Below, in pieces: positions 61,266 through 64,000 of a DNA stretch of 64,000 nt. Both the position numbers and the translations under genes were made by a program. The stretch lies in assembly GCA_036272055.1 (NCBI GenBank), contig DATAZL010000125.1, positions 28,383-92,382 on the forward strand, in the 5' to 3' direction. The notes under the pieces were generated by a model, which saw only the letters and a list, made by a program, of their open reading frames with translations, was not told the DNA's origin and did no database searches. Origin of the DNA: DASZVB01 sp036272055. GTDB taxonomy: Bacteria > Myxococcota_A > Polyangia > Polyangiales > Polyangiaceae. Positions within the stretch are counted from its first letter, which is position 1; each line of letters begins with the position of its first letter.

Positions 61266-62695
61266 ATCGCCGCTTTGCCGTGACCCTGGTCGAAGCCCTG
61301 CCAGGGCAGCGCCAGGAACGGCATCGTGGTCAGGAACGGCTTGTCGTTCGACGAGACGTGGTCGCTGATCGGAATCGCGCCGCCGCTCAAAAGGAGCGTG
61401 AGCAGCGTGTCGGTCACGTCGTTCTGCTCCTGGTTCGGCTGCGCTCCGCCGACGAGCGGGCGCCCGTTGGGGAAGCCGGAGTCGATGCCGAGATCGACGC
61501 GGAGGACGTCACCGATCGACGTGATGGCGTGCGAGTCCTTGCCGCCGAAGTCCTTCAGATTGATGGCGTCGATGATGTCGGTACGGCCGTTGCCGTCGGG
61601 GCCGTGCTTCAGAGCTTCCACCGTCGCGTCGTCGACGCCGAGCTCCTTGTAGATCCCGACGGCTGCGGCGTTGCGCACCACGACGGGGTTCAGGAAGTAC
61701 GGCGCGAAGTACTCGAGGTCGTCCTTCGGGCGCATGCGGTTCCAGCGGTCCTTGTCTTCGAGGCCGATGACGGCCTCGTTGATCAGCGGGAGACCGAGGC
61801 GCGACACCTGGACCCAGCCGCCGAAGTCGACGTTGCCTTCCGTCTCGAGGATGTTGAACCGACGGCGGCTCGCAGCGGCCCACACGCCGAGCGTCTGCTT
61901 GTCGCTCGCGCCGGCCTTGGGAGCCTTGCCCGTTCCGGTGAGGGACGTGGTGGGGATCTCGAAGACGATGGAGTGCACGTTGTAGCCGGCGACGCCGTCG
62001 ACCGGCTTCTTCCGTCCCGACGTGATGTTGGCCAGATCGAAGATCCCGCCGAGGTCGACGTAGAAACCGTCGTCACGCGGACCTGCCCACACCCGGCCGC
62101 CGCCCGTCAGATCACGGGTGAACGTCGCGGCGAAGGCGTCGTCGTACGTGCCGGAAGCCGGCTTGTAGACGACCGCGTCGGTGCGCGGACCGATGTTCGG
62201 CGGCGCGACGGGAGCGTCCTGCACCAGCGTCGTCGCGCGACCGTTCTCGCGCTTGAGAATGGTGTACGTCTGTTGAGGCGGCGGCGCGGCGATCTGGCTG
62301 AAGAACTGGATGCCGTTGAAGAGATCCTCGTTCGTCGCGATGTCCTTCTTCGCGACCTGAACGAGCGGCTTGGTCTTGAAGTAGACCTCGTAGGTCACGA
62401 CGTCGTCGAGGCTCGAGGGGCCGCGTGCGATGTGGATCTCGTAGCGCACGTCGTCGTCGAACTTGTGGAAGTTCGGTCCGCCGCTCGGCTCTTCGAGTGG
62501 GATGTAGTTCGCGACGATGTACATCTTGTCGTGAGTGCCGGGGGTGACCCACGCGTAGAGATCCGTGTTATCGGCCGCGGGATCGAGGGAAATTGCCGGC
62601 GCTTCGCGGTGGCTCGACGCTCCGGCAACACCGGTGGTCGCGAGAGCCGCGAGGAGCCCGAGGCTCGTATGAAGGAGTTTTCGCTTGATGGTCAT
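61262..62695 (-). CDS. DUF4331 secreted protein
   Basis: 477 residues with a signal peptide ending GVAGA. SSHREAPAISLDPAADNTDL is the hallmark N-terminus of DUF4331; DLGGIFDLANI, GYNVHSIVFEIPTTSL and VSRLGLPLINEAVIG are further family blocks. The function of DUF4331 is unknown. It is followed by a TPR lipoprotein and a HupE/UreJ protein in a tight operon (overlaps of 4 and 11 bases) and preceded by a propeller lipoprotein 39 bases upstream. Confidence 0.9.
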   Translation of the reverse strand: MTIKRKLLHTSLGLLAALATTGVAGASSHREAPAISLDPAADNTDLYAWVTPGTHDKMYIVANYIPLEEPSGGPNFHKFDDDVRYEIHIARGPSSLDDVVTYEVYFKTKPLVQVAKKDIATNEDLFNGIQFFSQIAAPPPQQTYTILKRENGRATTLVQDAPVAPPNIGPRTDAVVYKPASGTYDDAFAATFTRDLTGGGRVWAGPRDDGFYVDLGGIFDLANITSGRKKPVDGVAGYNVHSIVFEIPTTSLTGTGKAPKAGASDKQTLGVWAAASRRRFNILETEGNVDFGGWVQVSRLGLPLINEAVIGLEDKDRWNRMRPKDDLEYFAPYFLNPVVVRNAAAVGIYKELGVDDATVEALKHGPDGNGRTDIIDAINLKDFGGKDSHAITSIGDVLRVDLGIDSGFPNGRPLVGGAQPNQEQNDVTDTLLTLLLSGGAIPISDHVSSNDKPFLTTMPFLALPWQGFDQGHGKAAM

Positions 62696-62734
62696 GTTCG
62701 TTTGCTTCCGAGAAAAATCGCTTACTGGGGTGGC

Positions 62735-63772
62735 TCAGGGGCGGAGGACGTAGACGGTGCCGGTGTCGTTGGCGCGGGAATCGGCCCACGCGAAGACGTC
62801 GGCGTCGTGCGCCCGGTGGAGACCCGCGGGCGTGTGAAACGCGCCGACGGTGTCGGTGAGCGCCGACAGCTTGCCCGCTGCGACGTCCACGAAATAGACG
62901 ATGTCCGATTGAGTGGCGGGGTCGAGACCCGACACGACGAGCGTCGAGTCGTCGTGCAGAGCGGTGATTCCCGCCGGGAATCCCACGCCGATGCGATCGA
63001 CGAACACCGACGCGGTACCGCCGGAGACGCGGATCACGGCGGAGGTGCCGTTCGCGCTGAGCGCGTCCGCGACGAAGGCGTCGCCGCTCGACGTCACCGT
63101 GACGCCGCCCGGTTCGCCGAACGGGCTCCCCGTGGCGAGCGCGACGACGGTGCCGCCTGCAGGATCGACGCTGAAGACGCCGGCATCGCCGGACGTCGGA
63201 TCGATGCCCGTGAAGTAGACGGCGCTCTTGCCGTTCACCTCCGCGACGGTGACGCCCTGCGGGCGATATCCCGTCGTGCCCATGAGCACCGCAGCGCCGC
63301 CGCCGCCCGACGGCACGGTGAGGATCCCACCGCCGACGTCCGCTCCCGGATCGGCGACGAACAGCGTGTTGCCGTCCGCGCTCGTCGTGATGCCGACCGG
63401 AGCCGCGAGAGGATCGCCGGAGGCGAGCATCGTCACGTTCCCGCCGTCGGCCGCGACCGAGAAGACACCCGCGACGCGGTTGCCGTCCGCGTCGTTCGAG
63501 AGCGCGGTGTAGTAGACGTTGCTGCCGTCGGGGCTCGGTGTTGCGTCGAGCGGAAAGCTCCTGTCCGAGTCGTTGGCCGCAGCGTTGATCGCCACCGACG
63601 GTCCTTCGGGCAGAGTCGAGCCGATCGCAGGATCTGCCGTCGTCTTCGGCGGCGACGTCACATGTGACGTCGTCGAACCCTCCGTCGAGCATGCGCCCAC
63701 TGCGAGAGGGATCAGGGCAATGGCGAGCAGCACTCCGCCCTCACGCCCTCCCACGCGCTTTCGCTTTTTCAC
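62735..63772 (-). CDS. beta-propeller (NHL/SMP-30-like) lipoprotein
   Basis: 345 residues from GTG 63772. Leader ends AVGAC (lipobox), then a linker and a propeller of about six blades: LDATPSPDGSNVYYTALSND, GITTSADGNTLFVADPGAD, YRPQGVTVAEVNGKSAVYF and similar rungs. Propellers of this kind serve for protein or sugar binding. It lies 39 bases before DUF4331 in the same direction and is probably the first gene of that operon. A longer frame to 63970 is open but has no leader. Confidence 0.77.
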   Translation of the reverse strand: MKKRKRVGGREGGVLLAIALIPLAVGACSTEGSTTSHVTSPPKTTADPAIGSTLPEGPSVAINAAANDSDRSFPLDATPSPDGSNVYYTALSNDADGNRVAGVFSVAADGGNVTMLASGDPLAAPVGITTSADGNTLFVADPGADVGGGILTVPSGGGGAAVLMGTTGYRPQGVTVAEVNGKSAVYFTGIDPTSGDAGVFSVDPAGGTVVALATGSPFGEPGGVTVTSSGDAFVADALSANGTSAVIRVSGGTASVFVDRIGVGFPAGITALHDDSTLVVSGLDPATQSDIVYFVDVAAGKLSALTDTVGAFHTPAGLHRAHDADVFAWADSRANDTGTVYVLRP

Positions 63773-64000
63773 GTTGTTCGTCCCTTGTGTGTGTGGGTCG
63801 AGTCCCACTCCGGGGCATACGCGACCTCGATGAGCGCGGATTTGAATCGAGTCGACGACGCCTTCGTCGACACGAAATGAGCCGCAATCACGCGATACGG
63901 AGCCCTCGATGTAACCGGTGAAACGAACGCGCCGTACGTGCCACCCTGCTTCCGCGTCTTCACCCATCACCGGCGGAAAGGGGCAATTATCCGCAGATTC
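63773..64000. other. intergenic region at the right edge
   Basis: About 230 bases upstream of the propeller lipoprotein. No gene is supported; it probably contains the operon promoter on the minus strand. An open frame on the minus strand here has no recognisable features. Confidence 0.5.

Noticed and set aside
1..64000. tRNA, rRNA, integrase or transposase
   Set aside because: I noticed no cloverleaf-like sequence with a TTCRA arm, no rRNA stretch and no DDE or tyrosine-recombinase motifs. A covariance-model search would be needed to exclude small RNAs.

Overview
The window reads as chromosome of a high-GC myxobacterium-like organism (Polyangia; a Labilithrix or Sandaracinus relative would fit). 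Grounds seen in the sequence: strong G/C bias at third codon positions, many GTG/TTG starts with 4-base start/stop overlaps, many lipoproteins with Gly/Ser/Ala-rich linkers followed by Cys-rich or propeller domains, a MYXO-CTERM-like tail on one secreted beta-helix protein, and a caa3-type oxidase subunit with a fused cytochrome c. The taxonomic guess is inference. I saw no rRNA, tRNA, CRISPR array, transposase or phage genes.

Layout. 1-2.4 kb: end of a cytochrome oxidase cluster (cytochrome c lipoprotein, CoxB with fused cytochrome c, GlcG-like lipoprotein). 2.4-6.4 kb: tight minus-strand run of acyl-CoA dehydrogenase-like, PIG-L deacetylase, NodS-like methyltransferase, GT2 glycosyltransferase and AI-2E-family permease. 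6.5-10.3 kb: UdgX-type uracil-DNA glycosylase divergent from a DnaE-type polymerase. 10.3-11.5 kb: zinc alcohol/formaldehyde dehydrogenase. 11.8-24.3 kb: the centrepiece, a 10.5-kb gene for a protein of about 3,480 residues made almost wholly of an octapeptide x-L-(T/S)-x-x-Q-(L/I/V)-x, followed after 13 bases by an OGT/SPINDLY-like GT41 glycosyltransferase. 24.7-25.4 kb: DJ-1/PfpI protein. 25.5-33.9 kb: metal-efflux locus (response regulator, sensor kinase, degenerate sigma-54-activator-like protein, CzcA-type RND pump, TolC-like channel, membrane fusion lipoprotein). 33.9-45.7 kb: EAL phosphodiesterase with DUF1059, aldo/keto reductase, Hint-like lipoprotein, broken Uma2 gene, nucleotidyltransferase pair, secreted beta-helix protein, Cys-rich lipoprotein, YihY, OmpA-like protein, SDR with divergent LysR, DHFR-like reductase. 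45.8-55.5 kb: Cys-rich/propeller lipoprotein, a gene remnant, an MntA-HEPN toxin-antitoxin pair, 8-oxoguanine deaminase, vWA-like lipoprotein, PL9-like beta-helix protein, DUF4833 pair. 55.6-58.1 kb: kinase-receiver-kinase hybrid. 58.2-63.8 kb: minus-strand operon of propeller lipoprotein, DUF4331, TPR lipoprotein and HupE/UreJ protein with a Cys-rich tail.

The most interesting candidate system is the giant Ser/Thr-rich repeat protein with its adjacent GT41 enzyme. The repeat phase is exact over 385 consecutive units (14.5-23.8 kb), and an 80-residue super-repeat is visible as units carrying Ala (or Gly) in place of Gln, spaced alternately 4 and 6 units apart. The adjacency suggests that the enzyme glycosylates the repeats; this is inference. 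Secondary candidates are the DUF4331-TPR-HupE operon, the GT2/NodS/PIG-L/acyl-CoA dehydrogenase cluster, and the UdgX/DnaE divergent pair.
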